DNA from: Gammaproteobacteria bacterium
Lineage (GTDB): Bacteria > Pseudomonadota > Gammaproteobacteria > UBA1113
Length of the DNA: 54,781 bases
Direction: 5' to 3'
Assembly: GCA_021773295.1 (NCBI GenBank)
Contig: JAJFKI010000073.1
Coordinates: forward strand, 1-54,781
Part shown: positions 26,806 through 34,912 of the stretch, piece after piece
How positions within the stretch are numbered: position 1 is the first letter of the stretch
Layout of the letters: each line of letters starts with the position of its first letter
Program-made: the position numbers and the translations under genes
Notes under the pieces: model-generated
Databases searched by the model: none
The model's input: only the letters and a program-made list of their open reading frames with translations
What the model was told of the DNA's origin: nothing

Positions 26806-26970
26806 TATACCTATTACAAAGAAATATGAAAGAAAGAGCCCGAAGATACGTGTCCATCGCAGTTTATATGGCGATGGAACGTTAACAACCTCATTATGTA
26901 GACTGCTAGAATAGGGGGGAGGGCAAAAAGCGCCCGACAGAAAGTTGCATTTAGAAGTGCGATGGGTATA
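26806..26970. repeat. ~165-bp element with TATACC inverted ends
   Basis: The left end TATACCTATTACAAAG and the right end, read in reverse as TATACCCATCGCACTTCTAA, are related inverted termini; the right end matches the dispersed TATACCCATC family well. The length (165 bp) is almost that of the palindrome at 63-225 (163 bp). The interior is more diverged and only partly palindromic, so this is probably an older copy. Confidence 0.5.
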
Positions 26971-27123
26971 GCTTGTAACATTGAAAACGACGTCTCACCG
27001 AACACTGGGTTGGTGATATCCTCCATTGCTAAGTATAGAAGCTTTGTGGCTAATCACCAATTAAGAAAGTCTTAAGAAAAGTGTCTAATTGAGCCCCTTT
27101 AATTTTGCATCCCAGCATTGGAT

Positions 27124-27132
27124 TGATATAAT
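27124..27132 (+). promoter_or_regulatory. extended -10 promoter for orphan gene
   Basis: TGATATAAT is a perfect extended -10 (TG-N-TATAAT). A weak -35 (TTGCAT) lies 16 bases upstream of TATAAT. Transcription would begin about 34 bases before the ATG at 27173. Confidence 0.5.
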
Positions 27133-27172
27133 CATTCCATGTTTATGGATATCACTGAAGAGGTAATAGATT

Positions 27173-28423
27173 ATGGCAACAAGTGCGCAAGAGGAACTTA
27201 CACCTAATTTGGATAGTACGAAAAAACTACCTTACACATTAACCAAGCCCACAAGTCCAGTTTCACATGCATTCTCTACGCAGGATGAACACATAAAAAG
27301 AGAAAAGCAATGTAACCAAACTATCTATAGTTTTCTTCAGTTTCTTGCTTATAACACAAAAAAAATAAAAGAAGATAAAGGTAAGTTTATAATTTTCTTC
27401 AAACCAGATACTTCTGCTGGCTTACTAAAAAAAAGCTTAAATCGTTTTAGCATTCAGAAAAATTTTTCGATGAATGATGAATTCTCATTACACGCTCTAA
27501 GCACTATTACACTCAGCAAGCAAAATGTCCCTACTTTCTTGCGCCTCTATTTACACATTTCTCCATACTATGCCGGACAATACAAAGAAAAAGTTGGCAT
27601 ACTGCAGCAATTAGTCCGCAATTTAATGCTTTCGACAAGAAAAAACAAAGAAAAATTAGCCTTTGATATTATCAGCTCAATACCAGCACCCATATTAGAA
27701 TTACTGCTATTAGAGCAAGATGGATTAGGCTATTGCTCGGGCTTTCACATAGCTGCTTATTACTTACCAGATGATGCCTTCATTGTTTTATGCAAAAGAA
27801 TACCGAAGCTAATATTTAGACAACTTATGTTAAAACCTGTTGCATTTAATTTAAGTGGTTGGCAATGTGCTATTAGCACTGCTCGCTCTACGGTGGCATT
27901 TACTATTATGCTTGAATCAATGGATGCTGCGACCATCGATGATATTGCTCGGCTCAGTAATGATTATCATTGGAATGGCGTACATTATGCTGCCTATCAT
28001 TTGATTTCAAAAAACACGTTTTTAGCCTTTATTGATAAACTTAATCTCAACACACTGTGTGAAACAGTATTTGTCAGAGCTGATAATGGCTATAATGTCT
28101 TACACTATGTCGCAGAGCACCAAACGCCTGATGTGCTAGAAAAACTGATTAATAAGTTACTTGAAGTTTTGCCAGCAAAATTCATTAACAAACTTCTTGA
28201 TGATGCCTACACTCAAAAACAATTCGAAGTTTTCATGAAAGTAAGAGATCAGTTATATAAAAAAAGAATATTATTATTATCTCCCATTGTTCAGCCTGCC
28301 TTCTTTTGTAACTGTGCTAACCCTTGTGCAAATAAAAAAGACTGTTCAAATACCGCTTCATGCTATGGCGCAGCAAGTTCCAGTTCAAGTATTTCAAAGA
28401 CCACAAAGAATGGAATGCACTGA
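27173..28423 (+). CDS. orphan protein with ankyrin-like repeats, Cys cluster and Ser tail
   Basis: A 416-residue protein without a family I can name. Degenerate ankyrin-like helices occur at about residues 195 (GYCSGFHIAAYYLPDDAFIV), 265 (HWNGVHYAAYHLISKNTFLA) and 305 (GYNVLHYVAEHQTPDVLEKL), each with the G.(N)..HY.A pattern. Near the C-terminus lies a compact cysteine cluster CNCANPCANKKDCSNTASC, which could bind a metal, followed by AASSSSSISKTTKNGMH. The serine run is like those in other orphan proteins of this window. No signal peptide or membrane span is visible. An effector-type protein is inferred by analogy. It has an extended -10 promoter 41 bases upstream and ends 22 bases from the converging sugE. 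Confidence 0.65.
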   Translation: MATSAQEELTPNLDSTKKLPYTLTKPTSPVSHAFSTQDEHIKREKQCNQTIYSFLQFLAYNTKKIKEDKGKFIIFFKPDTSAGLLKKSLNRFSIQKNFSMNDEFSLHALSTITLSKQNVPTFLRLYLHISPYYAGQYKEKVGILQQLVRNLMLSTRKNKEKLAFDIISSIPAPILELLLLEQDGLGYCSGFHIAAYYLPDDAFIVLCKRIPKLIFRQLMLKPVAFNLSGWQCAISTARSTVAFTIMLESMDAATIDDIARLSNDYHWNGVHYAAYHLISKNTFLAFIDKLNLNTLCETVFVRADNGYNVLHYVAEHQTPDVLEKLINKLLEVLPAKFINKLLDDAYTQKQFEVFMKVRDQLYKKRILLLSPIVQPAFFCNCANPCANKKDCSNTASCYGAASSSSSISKTTKNGMH

Positions 28424-28445
28424 ACGCAAGAATCCCTACGCACTT

Positions 28446-28766
28446 CTATTTGGATACTAACTTAAGCCCAACAATTGAAGCAATCAAAATAAATAAAAAT
28501 AGTAAACGTAAAAAATTAGCCGGCTCGCTAAACCAAATAATGCCGACTAAGGCCGTGCCGAATGCACCAATGCCCGTCCAAATTGCATAAGAAGTTCCTA
28601 AAGGAATGGTTTGCATGGCTTTGGTTAGGAGATAAAAGCTAACAAAAGCAAATGCTAAAAAACACAGTGATGGCACAAGCCTCGTAAAGCCTTCTGACAG
28701 TTTCAAAGAAGTGGTGAAACCAATTTCAAACAATCCTGCTATTAGCAAATACGTCCATGCTAACAT
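28446..28766 (-). CDS. sugE: SugE/Gdx-type small multidrug resistance transporter
   Basis: A 106-residue, four-span SMR-family protein. Seen: the essential membrane Glu near the start (AGLFEIGF), LTKAMQTIPLGTSYAIWTGI (the SugE-type span 3 signature with IWTGIGAFG) and FSEPANFLRL. SugE/Gdx members export guanidinium in exchange for protons as antiparallel dimers, while EmrE types export quaternary ammonium drugs; the GTSYAIWTGIG block favours SugE/Gdx. It follows ridA by five bases and is probably co-transcribed. No guanidine riboswitch is seen before it. Confidence 0.92.
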   Translation of the reverse strand: MLAWTYLLIAGLFEIGFTTSLKLSEGFTRLVPSLCFLAFAFVSFYLLTKAMQTIPLGTSYAIWTGIGAFGTALVGIIWFSEPANFLRLLFLFILIASIVGLKLVSK

Positions 28767-28771
28767 GACAC

Positions 28772-29179
28772 TTACTCCGGAAAATAGGAATCTATCACCA
28801 TGATAGCTTCAGCTTCTACCATCGCACCCTTTGGTAATTGTGCGACACCTACGACTGCTCTTGCGGGATACGGCGGGTTAAAATAACGGGACATGATTTC
28901 ATTCAGCGCTGGGAATTGCTCCATATCGGTGACATAAATATTCATTTTCACAATTTGACTTAAAGCACCGCCGGCAGCCTCTGCTACGGCTTGTAAATTA
29001 TCAAACATTTGAAAAGCTTGTGCATTGAAGTCGCCTTCTATGAGTTGCATCGTTTTTGGGACTAATGGAATCTGGCCTGACATATAAACTGTATCGCCCA
29101 CACGAATGGCTTGTGAATAAACACCAATTGCCGCTGGCGCTTGTGTGGTATCAACGATTTTTTTGGCTTTATGATCCAT
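28772..29179 (-). CDS. ridA: RidA family enamine/imine deaminase
   Basis: A 135-residue RidA (YjgF/YER057c/UK114) protein. These trimeric cytoplasmic proteins hydrolyse reactive enamines and imines released by PLP enzymes such as threonine dehydratase. Seen: APAAIGVYSQAIRVGDTVYMSGQIPL, the MNIYVTDMEQF segment and the C-terminal PARAVVGVAQLPKGAMVEAEAI with the substrate-anchoring Arg and the glutamate typical of the active RidA subgroup. The start MDHKAK is chosen since AGGAG lies eight bases upstream; GTG or ATG codons slightly earlier are too close to that site. It is downstream of spoT in the same run, a common gammaproteobacterial order. Confidence 0.95.
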   Translation of the reverse strand: MDHKAKKIVDTTQAPAAIGVYSQAIRVGDTVYMSGQIPLVPKTMQLIEGDFNAQAFQMFDNLQAVAEAAGGALSQIVKMNIYVTDMEQFPALNEIMSRYFNPPYPARAVVGVAQLPKGAMVEAEAIMVIDSYFPE

Positions 29180-29197
29180 GGTCATCACTCCTATTAA

Positions 29198-31336
29198 TTA
29201 TTTTGTGCGAAAAATTTTTGACGCTTCTGTGATGGTTCGAATACGACGCATTAAGCGTGCTAAGTGCGCCCTATCTTTTACTGAGACCACTAAGTTTACT
29301 TCACTATAATGGCCATCCCTATCTTCTACGGAAATATTTTCAATATTGGCATCAATGTCGGATGCTGCCAGGGCAAGTGACGCTAGTACACCTTTAACAT
29401 TTACCAACTCCGCGCGAATTTCCGCTTGGAAATCACCATCGACATCTTTTTCCCAACTCAAGAAAATACATTTATCGGTTTTACGCAGTGACGCTATATC
29501 ACGACAACTCTCTCTGTGCACCATGATGCCACGCCCAGCATCTAATATTCCAACAATTAAATCGCCCGGGATGGGGTAACAACATTTTGCAAAGGAGACC
29601 ACCATGCCCTCTGTACCTTTGATTAATAGTGGCGTATGCGATAAACGCTCGGTGGCTTCTTGCTTAGCTTGCTCTTCGACATCCTGTTCTTCTTGAATAG
29701 CGCAGGCTAAACGCCTGGCGACAATTAATGGCACTTGATTACCCAAACCCGTATCTTCTAACAAGCTATCCAAACTATCATAGCTTGACTCTTTTAATAC
29801 ACGTAAAATATCAGCTTCTGATATTTTATCTAAGCTTAAACTTAACGTACTTAAGGCTCTATCGAGTAAACGTTTTCCTAAGGCAATGGATTCATCACCG
29901 CGTTGCTTTTTCAAATAGTGTCTGATTTTACTGCGAGCTTTGCCGGTAACCACGAAATTTAACCAGGCGGGATTGGGTCTTGCACCGGGTGATGTAATAA
30001 TTTCTACGTTCTGGCCATTATGTAATTGTGTGCTGAGTGGTGCTAAACGTCTATCAATTTTTGCTGCCACACAGGTTTCACCAATTTCCGTATGAATCGC
30101 ATAGGCGAAATCAACGGCAGTGGCGCCGCGAGGTAATTCTAATATATTACCCTTTGGTGTGAAGACATACACTTCATCTGGGAATAAATCAATTTTAACG
30201 TTTTCAATAAACTCTAATGAACTACCCGTAGTTTGTTGCATTTCTAATAAATTTTTCAGCCATTGCTGTGCACGGATGTGAGCTTTGCTCCCCACCGCCG
30301 AATCAGCCTTATAAAGCCAGTGTGCGGCAATACCACTTTCTGCAGTACGGTGCATTTCTTCTGTGCGAATTTGTATTTCGATCGGCACACCATAGGGACC
30401 AAACAAGGTGGTATGCAACGATTGGTAACCATTGGCTTTTGGGATAGCAATATAGTCTTTAAAACGCTCTGGAACTGGTTTATAAGAATTATGCACGGCG
30501 CCTAGCACGCGATAACAGCTATCTAATGAATCAACAATGATACGAAACGCATACACATCCATAATTTCTGAAAACGACAAACGCTTATTACGCATTTTTT
30601 TATAAAGGCTATATAAATGTTTTTCTCGGCCGAATAATTTTGTCGGTGGCATGCCTTTGTGAGACAGACAAGACTGTAATGATTTTTCAATGACGCTCAA
30701 AATTTCTTTACGGTTTCCCCTTGCTTTGCGCACCGCTTCATTCAAAACTCGATAACGCATAGGATACAAAGCAGCAAAACCTAAGTCCTCTAACTCGATA
30801 CGAAAGGAGTGCATACCTAAACGATTGGCAATGGGTGCGTAAATTTCTAAAGTTTCTAAGGCAATACGACGACGCTTGTTGGGTGGCAAGGCTTTTAAGG
30901 TCCGCATGTTGTGTAATCTATCTGCCAGTTTGACGATGATGACACGGATGTCTTGCGCCATCGCCAAGACCATTTTACGGAAGTTTTCTGCTTGCGCTTC
31001 GGCGCGAGTTTCGAATTTGATTTGGGTTAACTTACTAACACCATCCACTAAATCCGCAACTTGCTTGCCAAATTGCTCTTCCAGCGTGGCTTTATCAATG
31101 TGAGTATCTTCTAATAAATCATGCATCAAAGCAGCCATAATGCTTTGAGCGTCCATATGCATTTCTGCTAAGATTTTAGCAACTGCGACTGGGTGAGTAA
31201 CATAAGGCTCACCCGTACGACGCTTTTGGCCGTCATGGCCTTCAAAGGCTAAGAGATAAGCTTTGTGAATTTGCTCGATTTGTTCATCATCGAGGTAATT
31301 GGCTAATGCTGTGCTTAATCCTTCAAAATAATCCAT
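29198..31336 (-). CDS. spoT: bifunctional (p)ppGpp synthetase/hydrolase SpoT
   Basis: A 712-residue RelA/SpoT-type enzyme that makes and degrades the alarmone (p)ppGpp. Seen in order: an intact HD hydrolase domain (HPVAVAKILAEMHMD, LMHDLLEDTHID), the synthetase domain with EIMDVYAFRIIVDSLDSCY and GYQSLHTTLFGP, a TGS domain opening VYVFTPKGNILELPRGATAV, a zinc-finger-like CCYPIPGD..GILDAGRGIMVHRESC segment and a C-terminal ACT domain (AEIRAELVNVKGVLASLA). The retained HD motif indicates SpoT rather than the synthetase-only RelA. It lies three bases after rpoZ, continuing the classical gmk-rpoZ-spoT block. Confidence 0.97.
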   Translation of the reverse strand: MDYFEGLSTALANYLDDEQIEQIHKAYLLAFEGHDGQKRRTGEPYVTHPVAVAKILAEMHMDAQSIMAALMHDLLEDTHIDKATLEEQFGKQVADLVDGVSKLTQIKFETRAEAQAENFRKMVLAMAQDIRVIIVKLADRLHNMRTLKALPPNKRRRIALETLEIYAPIANRLGMHSFRIELEDLGFAALYPMRYRVLNEAVRKARGNRKEILSVIEKSLQSCLSHKGMPPTKLFGREKHLYSLYKKMRNKRLSFSEIMDVYAFRIIVDSLDSCYRVLGAVHNSYKPVPERFKDYIAIPKANGYQSLHTTLFGPYGVPIEIQIRTEEMHRTAESGIAAHWLYKADSAVGSKAHIRAQQWLKNLLEMQQTTGSSLEFIENVKIDLFPDEVYVFTPKGNILELPRGATAVDFAYAIHTEIGETCVAAKIDRRLAPLSTQLHNGQNVEIITSPGARPNPAWLNFVVTGKARSKIRHYLKKQRGDESIALGKRLLDRALSTLSLSLDKISEADILRVLKESSYDSLDSLLEDTGLGNQVPLIVARRLACAIQEEQDVEEQAKQEATERLSHTPLLIKGTEGMVVSFAKCCYPIPGDLIVGILDAGRGIMVHRESCRDIASLRKTDKCIFLSWEKDVDGDFQAEIRAELVNVKGVLASLALAASDIDANIENISVEDRDGHYSEVNLVVSVKDRAHLARLMRRIRTITEASKIFRTK

Positions 31337-31339
31337 ACG

Positions 31340-31600
31340 CTATATGAGTTGCTCTGCCTCTGTGTTTTCTGGGTTAAAATCTTCACCCTCTTCACCTTCT
31401 TCACTCACTTCCTCTTCGCCAGTTAAAAGATTGGCGGCGATTTCGCGCAGTGCGATGACAGTAGGTTTATCGTTATCTCTAGGAACTTTAGGCTCAGCCA
31501 TGGTTAAGGATAACTGCCGAGCGCGTTTTGCGGAGTCTAATACTAGGACAAAACGATTTTCTACGTTTTCTAAACAATCTTCTACAGTGATTCGTGCCAT
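31340..31600 (-). CDS. rpoZ: RNA polymerase omega subunit
   Basis: An 86-residue omega subunit, which helps fold and assemble the beta' subunit of RNA polymerase and is needed for one of the ppGpp sites in proteobacteria. Seen: [20 protein letters not shown], the KRARQL helix and [11 protein letters not shown], the usual core. The C-terminal 30 residues are strongly acidic ([18 protein letters not shown]), as in relatives with an extended tail. It lies between gmk and spoT in the conserved order. Confidence 0.97.
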   Translation of the reverse strand: MARITVEDCLENVENRFVLVLDSAKRARQLSLTMAEPKVPRDNDKPTVIALREIAANLLTGEEEVSEEGEEGEDFNPENTEAEQLI

Positions 31601-31640
31601 AATTTACCTCGTTTTTTCAAATTTAATTGTATTACTCCCC

Positions 31641-31719
31641 ACCCTGGCCCTCCCCCGCAAGAGGGAAGGGAAAAGGAAAGGTCCATACCAATCACTCTTC
31701 AGAATGAATGATTGATACC
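31641..31719. repeat. two short hairpins between gmk and rpoZ
   Basis: CCCTC (31650-31654) and GAGGG (31663-31667) form a short hairpin in a G/C-rich patch. Then ATACCAATCACTCTTCAG (31685-31702) opens a second palindrome closed by GATTGATACC (31710-31719); its left half resembles the dispersed TATACCC..CAC.CTTCA repeat. They sit in the 128-base gap after gmk and could slow transcription into rpoZ. Confidence 0.4.
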
Positions 31720-31728
31720 TAATTCAGC

Positions 31729-32340
31729 TTATTTTCGCAAACTTTGCAACAAAGTGCCATATTTTTGTGCTTGCCTTGCACTCTTTAAGCGCTGAGCCAA
31801 GATAATGGCACTCAACTCAAGCAATGCTTCCTCGAATTTATCATTAATAATAATATAGTCGAAATCCTCACAATGGGACATTTCCTCCGTAGCCTCTTGT
31901 AAGCGTTTAGCAATCACATCTGCTTGATCTTCGGCTCGCTTTTCCAAGCGATGCCGTAGCGTTCCAGGTGAAGGGGGCAAAATAAAAATACTACGAGAGT
32001 CTGGTAACAAGGCGCTAACTTGCTCCGCACCCTGCCAATCGATTTCTAAAATGACATCTTCACCTTTGGCTAATTCATGTTCGACCCATTGCTTTGATGT
32101 ACCATAATAATTACCAAACACATTGGCATACTCTAAAAATGCTTGTTCTGTAATCATTGCTTCAAATGTTGGTTTGTCAATGAAGAAGTAATCCTTACCT
32201 TCTTCATCACTGGCGCGTGGAGGTCGTGTGGTGTGAGAAATAGATAGTTTGATCCCAGAAACACTGTCCACCAAGGCATTGACTAAACTTGTCTTCCCCG
32301 CACCAGATGGTGCAGCTACTACCCATAATTGACCACTCAC
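31729..32340 (-). CDS. gmk: guanylate kinase
   Basis: A 203-residue guanylate kinase, converting GMP and ATP to GDP and ADP. Seen: the P-loop APSGAGKTSLV at residues 9-19, the GMP-binding segment SISHTTRPPRASDEEGKDYFF, VILEIDWQGAEQV, and the lid region RLEKRAEDQADVIAKRL. The length is standard. It follows yicC by ten bases and precedes rpoZ in the same transcriptional direction. Confidence 0.97.
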   Translation of the reverse strand: MSGQLWVVAAPSGAGKTSLVNALVDSVSGIKLSISHTTRPPRASDEEGKDYFFIDKPTFEAMITEQAFLEYANVFGNYYGTSKQWVEHELAKGEDVILEIDWQGAEQVSALLPDSRSIFILPPSPGTLRHRLEKRAEDQADVIAKRLQEATEEMSHCEDFDYIIINDKFEEALLELSAIILAQRLKSARQAQKYGTLLQSLRK

Positions 32341-32350
32341 GCAATTTTCC

Positions 32351-33217
32351 TCATTCGATATTTTGAACTTGTTCTCGAATTTGTTCGATTAACACTTTGA
32401 TTTCTACTGATGCATGGGCGGTGTCACTGTGTTGCGATTTAGAACCCAAGGTATTGGCTTCTCGATTCATTTCTTGTAATAAGAAATCAAGCCTTCGCCC
32501 CACTGGGCCACCTTTATTTAACACCCGCTGCATTTCATTGATGTGTGTGACTAAGCGATCCATTTCTTCCGCCACATCCATTTTCTGTGTGAAATACACT
32601 AACTCTTGTTCTAAGCGGTTTTGATCGACCTCTTGTGTGATTTCCGCAATTCTATCGACGACTTTTTGCCGTTGCGATTCGATAATCGTTGGCACCATTT
32701 TTTCAACAATGTTCACTTGTTCTTTGATTGCAATTAAGCGATCTTCAATGGCTTGTTTTAAGGCGTCACCCTCGCGTTGTCTACATTTAATGAGACTCGT
32801 GATTGTTTCGGCAAACAACTCTTTGATAGCTTGTTTCATTTCCTCATCATCTTGCTGCGCTTGCTCAATCACGCCGGGCCAGGTTAACAGATTCATTGGA
32901 TTAATTTTTCCTGGGCCTTCTAATTTTGAACCAACGGTTTGTGTCATGGCGACAAGTTGCTCTAGCAAGGCATCGTTCAAAGAAATCGTTGCTAATTCAT
33001 CATCGCTGAGTTGCATGCGCAAGGTGCATTCCACTTTGCCACGATGCAACTGTTTACGAATGAATTCTCTTAAACTCAATTCCGTATCACGAAAACTTTC
33101 CGGCATACGAAAGGATGTATCAAGATAGCGATGGTTCACCGCTTTTAATTCCCACGTGGCATTGCCCCAGGATTGTTTTGTCTCTTGCCGCGCGAATGCG
33201 GTCATGCTGTGAATCAT
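32351..33217 (-). CDS. yicC: YicC family endoribonuclease-like protein
   Basis: A 288-residue YicC/YloC protein. Seen: IHSMTAFARQE at the start, WELKAVNHRYLDTSFRMPE, and the C-terminal DUF1732 part with DRLVTHINEMQRVLNKGG, VGRRLDFLLQEMNREANTLGSKS and a final VEIKVLIEQIREQVQNIE. E. coli YicC is reported to act on RNA as an endonuclease and is placed by its conserved position before gmk. The gene is immediately downstream of the Dps-like gene (9-base gap) and upstream of gmk. Confidence 0.93.
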   Translation of the reverse strand: MIHSMTAFARQETKQSWGNATWELKAVNHRYLDTSFRMPESFRDTELSLREFIRKQLHRGKVECTLRMQLSDDELATISLNDALLEQLVAMTQTVGSKLEGPGKINPMNLLTWPGVIEQAQQDDEEMKQAIKELFAETITSLIKCRQREGDALKQAIEDRLIAIKEQVNIVEKMVPTIIESQRQKVVDRIAEITQEVDQNRLEQELVYFTQKMDVAEEMDRLVTHINEMQRVLNKGGPVGRRLDFLLQEMNREANTLGSKSQHSDTAHASVEIKVLIEQIREQVQNIE

Positions 33218-33226
33218 AAACTTACC

Positions 33227-33697
33227 TTAATCCATCAATAAACTACGCAGCATCCAAGCATTTTTTTCATGGATTTGCATGCGTTGCGTTAATAAATCAG
33301 CGGTAGGTTCATCATGAGCATCATCCGCCGCGGGGAAAATAGAACGTGCCGTACGAATCACTGTCTCTTGCCCTTCCACCATTTGCGCAATCATTTCTGA
33401 GGCTGATAGGACGCCGCTTGCTTCTTTGATACTGCTTAATTCAACAAATTCACTATAGCTGCCTGGCGCTTGTACGCCTAACGCCCGAATGCGCTCTGCA
33501 ATTTCATCCACGGCAGTGGCGAGTTCTAAATATTCTTCTTCAAACATGGTATGTAATGTAGCAAACATAGGGCCGGTTACATTCCAGTGGAAGTTATGAG
33601 TTTTGAGATATAAACCATACGTATCTGCCAATAAACGGGATAAGCCATGGGCAATGTGCTCACGCTGCTCTTCTGTTAAGCCAATATTAATCTTCAT
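33227..33697 (-). CDS. dps: Dps-family ferritin-like protein
   Basis: A 156-residue Dps/miniferritin. These dodecamers oxidise and store iron and guard DNA from peroxide. Seen: the ferroxidase residues in KTHNFHWNVTGPMF and LHTMFEEEYLELATAVDEIAERIRALG (His, Asp/Glu pairs across the dimer face) and the C-terminal HEKNAWMLRSLL. The start MKINIG at 33697 has AGGTG six bases upstream; an in-frame GTG at 33706 overlaps that site and is rejected. A promoter (33727-33755) precedes it, and read-through into yicC is possible as the gap is nine bases. Confidence 0.92.
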   Translation of the reverse strand: MKINIGLTEEQREHIAHGLSRLLADTYGLYLKTHNFHWNVTGPMFATLHTMFEEEYLELATAVDEIAERIRALGVQAPGSYSEFVELSSIKEASGVLSASEMIAQMVEGQETVIRTARSIFPAADDAHDEPTADLLTQRMQIHEKNAWMLRSLLMD

Positions 33698-33726
33698 TGG
33701 TGTCACCTCTTTATAAATAAGTCCGT

Positions 33727-33755
33727 ATTGTAGTGGAGTTTCAAGGATTTATCGA
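33727..33755 (-). promoter_or_regulatory. sigma70-like promoter for dps
   Basis: On the minus strand TCGATA (33755-33750) is followed by 17 bases and TACAAT (33732-33727), giving a start near 33720 and a leader of about 23 bases. Confidence 0.5.
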
Positions 33756-33800
33756 CCTATCGGGCACAAAAGATTTTGTGCAATTAATCTACAAAAATGC

Positions 33801-33829
33801 TTGTTTTCATTGCTAACTTATTCTATAAT
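33801..33829 (+). promoter_or_regulatory. sigma70-like promoter for emrA-like gene
   Basis: TTGTTT (33801-33806), a 17-base spacer and a perfect TATAAT (33824-33829). Its position inside the possible N-terminal extension of the emrA-like frame supports the internal start at 33857. Confidence 0.6.
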
Positions 33830-33856
33830 AGAGCTTTTTTATCGGGACTCAAGTGC

Positions 33857-34912
33857 ATGAATGATGACAGCCAATTAAACGCCCAAGCCACTAAAACCAA
33901 AGCGACTAGCAAAAAGCAGCTAATGATGTGGAGTTGTGTCATGTTACTATTAGTGATCGCCGGTATCGTTTATTACTTCTATAGCAAATACCACCCATCA
34001 ACTGACGATGCTTATGTGCAAGCGCATGTGGTTAATATTGCGACTCAAGTCAGTGGCCCCGTCGCTGCAATTTATACTAAGAATAATCAATTCGTACGCA
34101 AAGGCCAACCCTTAATAGACATCGATGCCCGCCCTTTTGAAGCAACGGTAAAACAAGCCAACGCGGAATTATCACTCGCACAACAAGACATGGAAGTGAA
34201 TTCTTCCGCCATTAAAGTCGCCCGCGCGGAATTAAATAAAGCCGAAGCTAGTTTAACCGCGAAAGAACGTAACTTTCGCCGTATCGCCACACTGGTCTCC
34301 AAGCAACAAGCCTCTATCGCGAAAGGCGATGAAGCCACTGCCGATTATAAAACTGCAACCGCTGCCGTCATTGCCGCAGCCAACCAATTAAAACAAGCGA
34401 AGCAACAATTAGGTGACACAGGCAGTCAAAACGCAAAAATTAGAGGAGCGCAAGCAAAACTGGATAATGCCAAAATTAATTTAGCATACACGCATATCGT
34501 CGCTCCTGCCGATGGTTACTTAGCAAATTTCAAAGTGCGTGTGGGGAACATGGTTTCAGCGCATCAAATCTTATTTGAACTCGTGGAAAATAAATTATGG
34601 TGGGTGGATGCAAATTTCAAAGAAACCCAAATGGAACTCATCAAACCCGGACAAGCCGTTACAGTCACCGTCGACATGTACCCCAGTCATAAATTTAAAG
34701 GTCATGTGGACAGCATCAGTCGCGGCAGCGGCAGCGTCTTTTCATTATTACCGCCTGAAAATGCAACCGGGAACTGGGTCAAAGTGACGCAACGCTTTCC
34801 AGTGCGAATCATCATTGATAATCCCTCAAAAGAGTATCCGCTTCGTGTTGGTTCAAGCTCTATGGTTAAAGTTGAAACAAGTTCACTAAACAAGACAAAG
34901 CCTAAATCATGA
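33857..34912 (+). CDS. HlyD/EmrA-family membrane fusion protein
   Basis: A 351-residue periplasmic adaptor. Seen: a single N-terminal membrane anchor (MMWSCVMLLLVIAGIVYYFY), the STDDAYVQAHVVNIATQVSG start of the barrel-sandwich domain that marks EmrA types, a long Ala/Gln-rich coiled-coil hairpin (LSLAQQDMEVNSSAIKVARA and onward), and the closing half LAYTHIVAPADGYL. Such proteins bridge an inner-membrane MFS pump and an outer-membrane channel. The start 33857 is chosen because a good promoter ends 27 bases before it; an upstream in-frame ATG at 33797 would precede the promoter. The stop overlaps the pump gene by four bases (ATGA). No TolC gene is nearby. Confidence 0.9.
   Translation: MNDDSQLNAQATKTKATSKKQLMMWSCVMLLLVIAGIVYYFYSKYHPSTDDAYVQAHVVNIATQVSGPVAAIYTKNNQFVRKGQPLIDIDARPFEATVKQANAELSLAQQDMEVNSSAIKVARAELNKAEASLTAKERNFRRIATLVSKQQASIAKGDEATADYKTATAAVIAAANQLKQAKQQLGDTGSQNAKIRGAQAKLDNAKINLAYTHIVAPADGYLANFKVRVGNMVSAHQILFELVENKLWWVDANFKETQMELIKPGQAVTVTVDMYPSHKFKGHVDSISRGSGSVFSLLPPENATGNWVKVTQRFPVRIIIDNPSKEYPLRVGSSSMVKVETSSLNKTKPKS

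Larger units (their letters stand above)
26663..27172. other. 510-bp divergent intergenic region
   Basis: This gap between the two orphan genes contains a 17-bp-arm hairpin (26720-26760), a repeat element of about 165 bp (26806-26970) and, at its right end, a promoter for the plus-strand gene. A 70-codon minus-strand frame inside the element has no ribosome site or recognisable product. I see no RNA gene. Confidence 0.6.

Noticed and set aside
26814..27026. A 70-codon minus-strand gene
   Set aside because: It lies almost wholly inside a repeat element, has no ribosome site, and its product has no recognisable pattern.
5747..28423. Integrated phage or integrative element
   Set aside because: No integrase, transposase, phage structural gene or direct-repeat attachment pair was found; the tRNA gene is 5 kb away from this stretch.
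28766..28800. Guanidine riboswitch for sugE
   Set aside because: Only five bases separate ridA and sugE, and no riboswitch-like structure fits.
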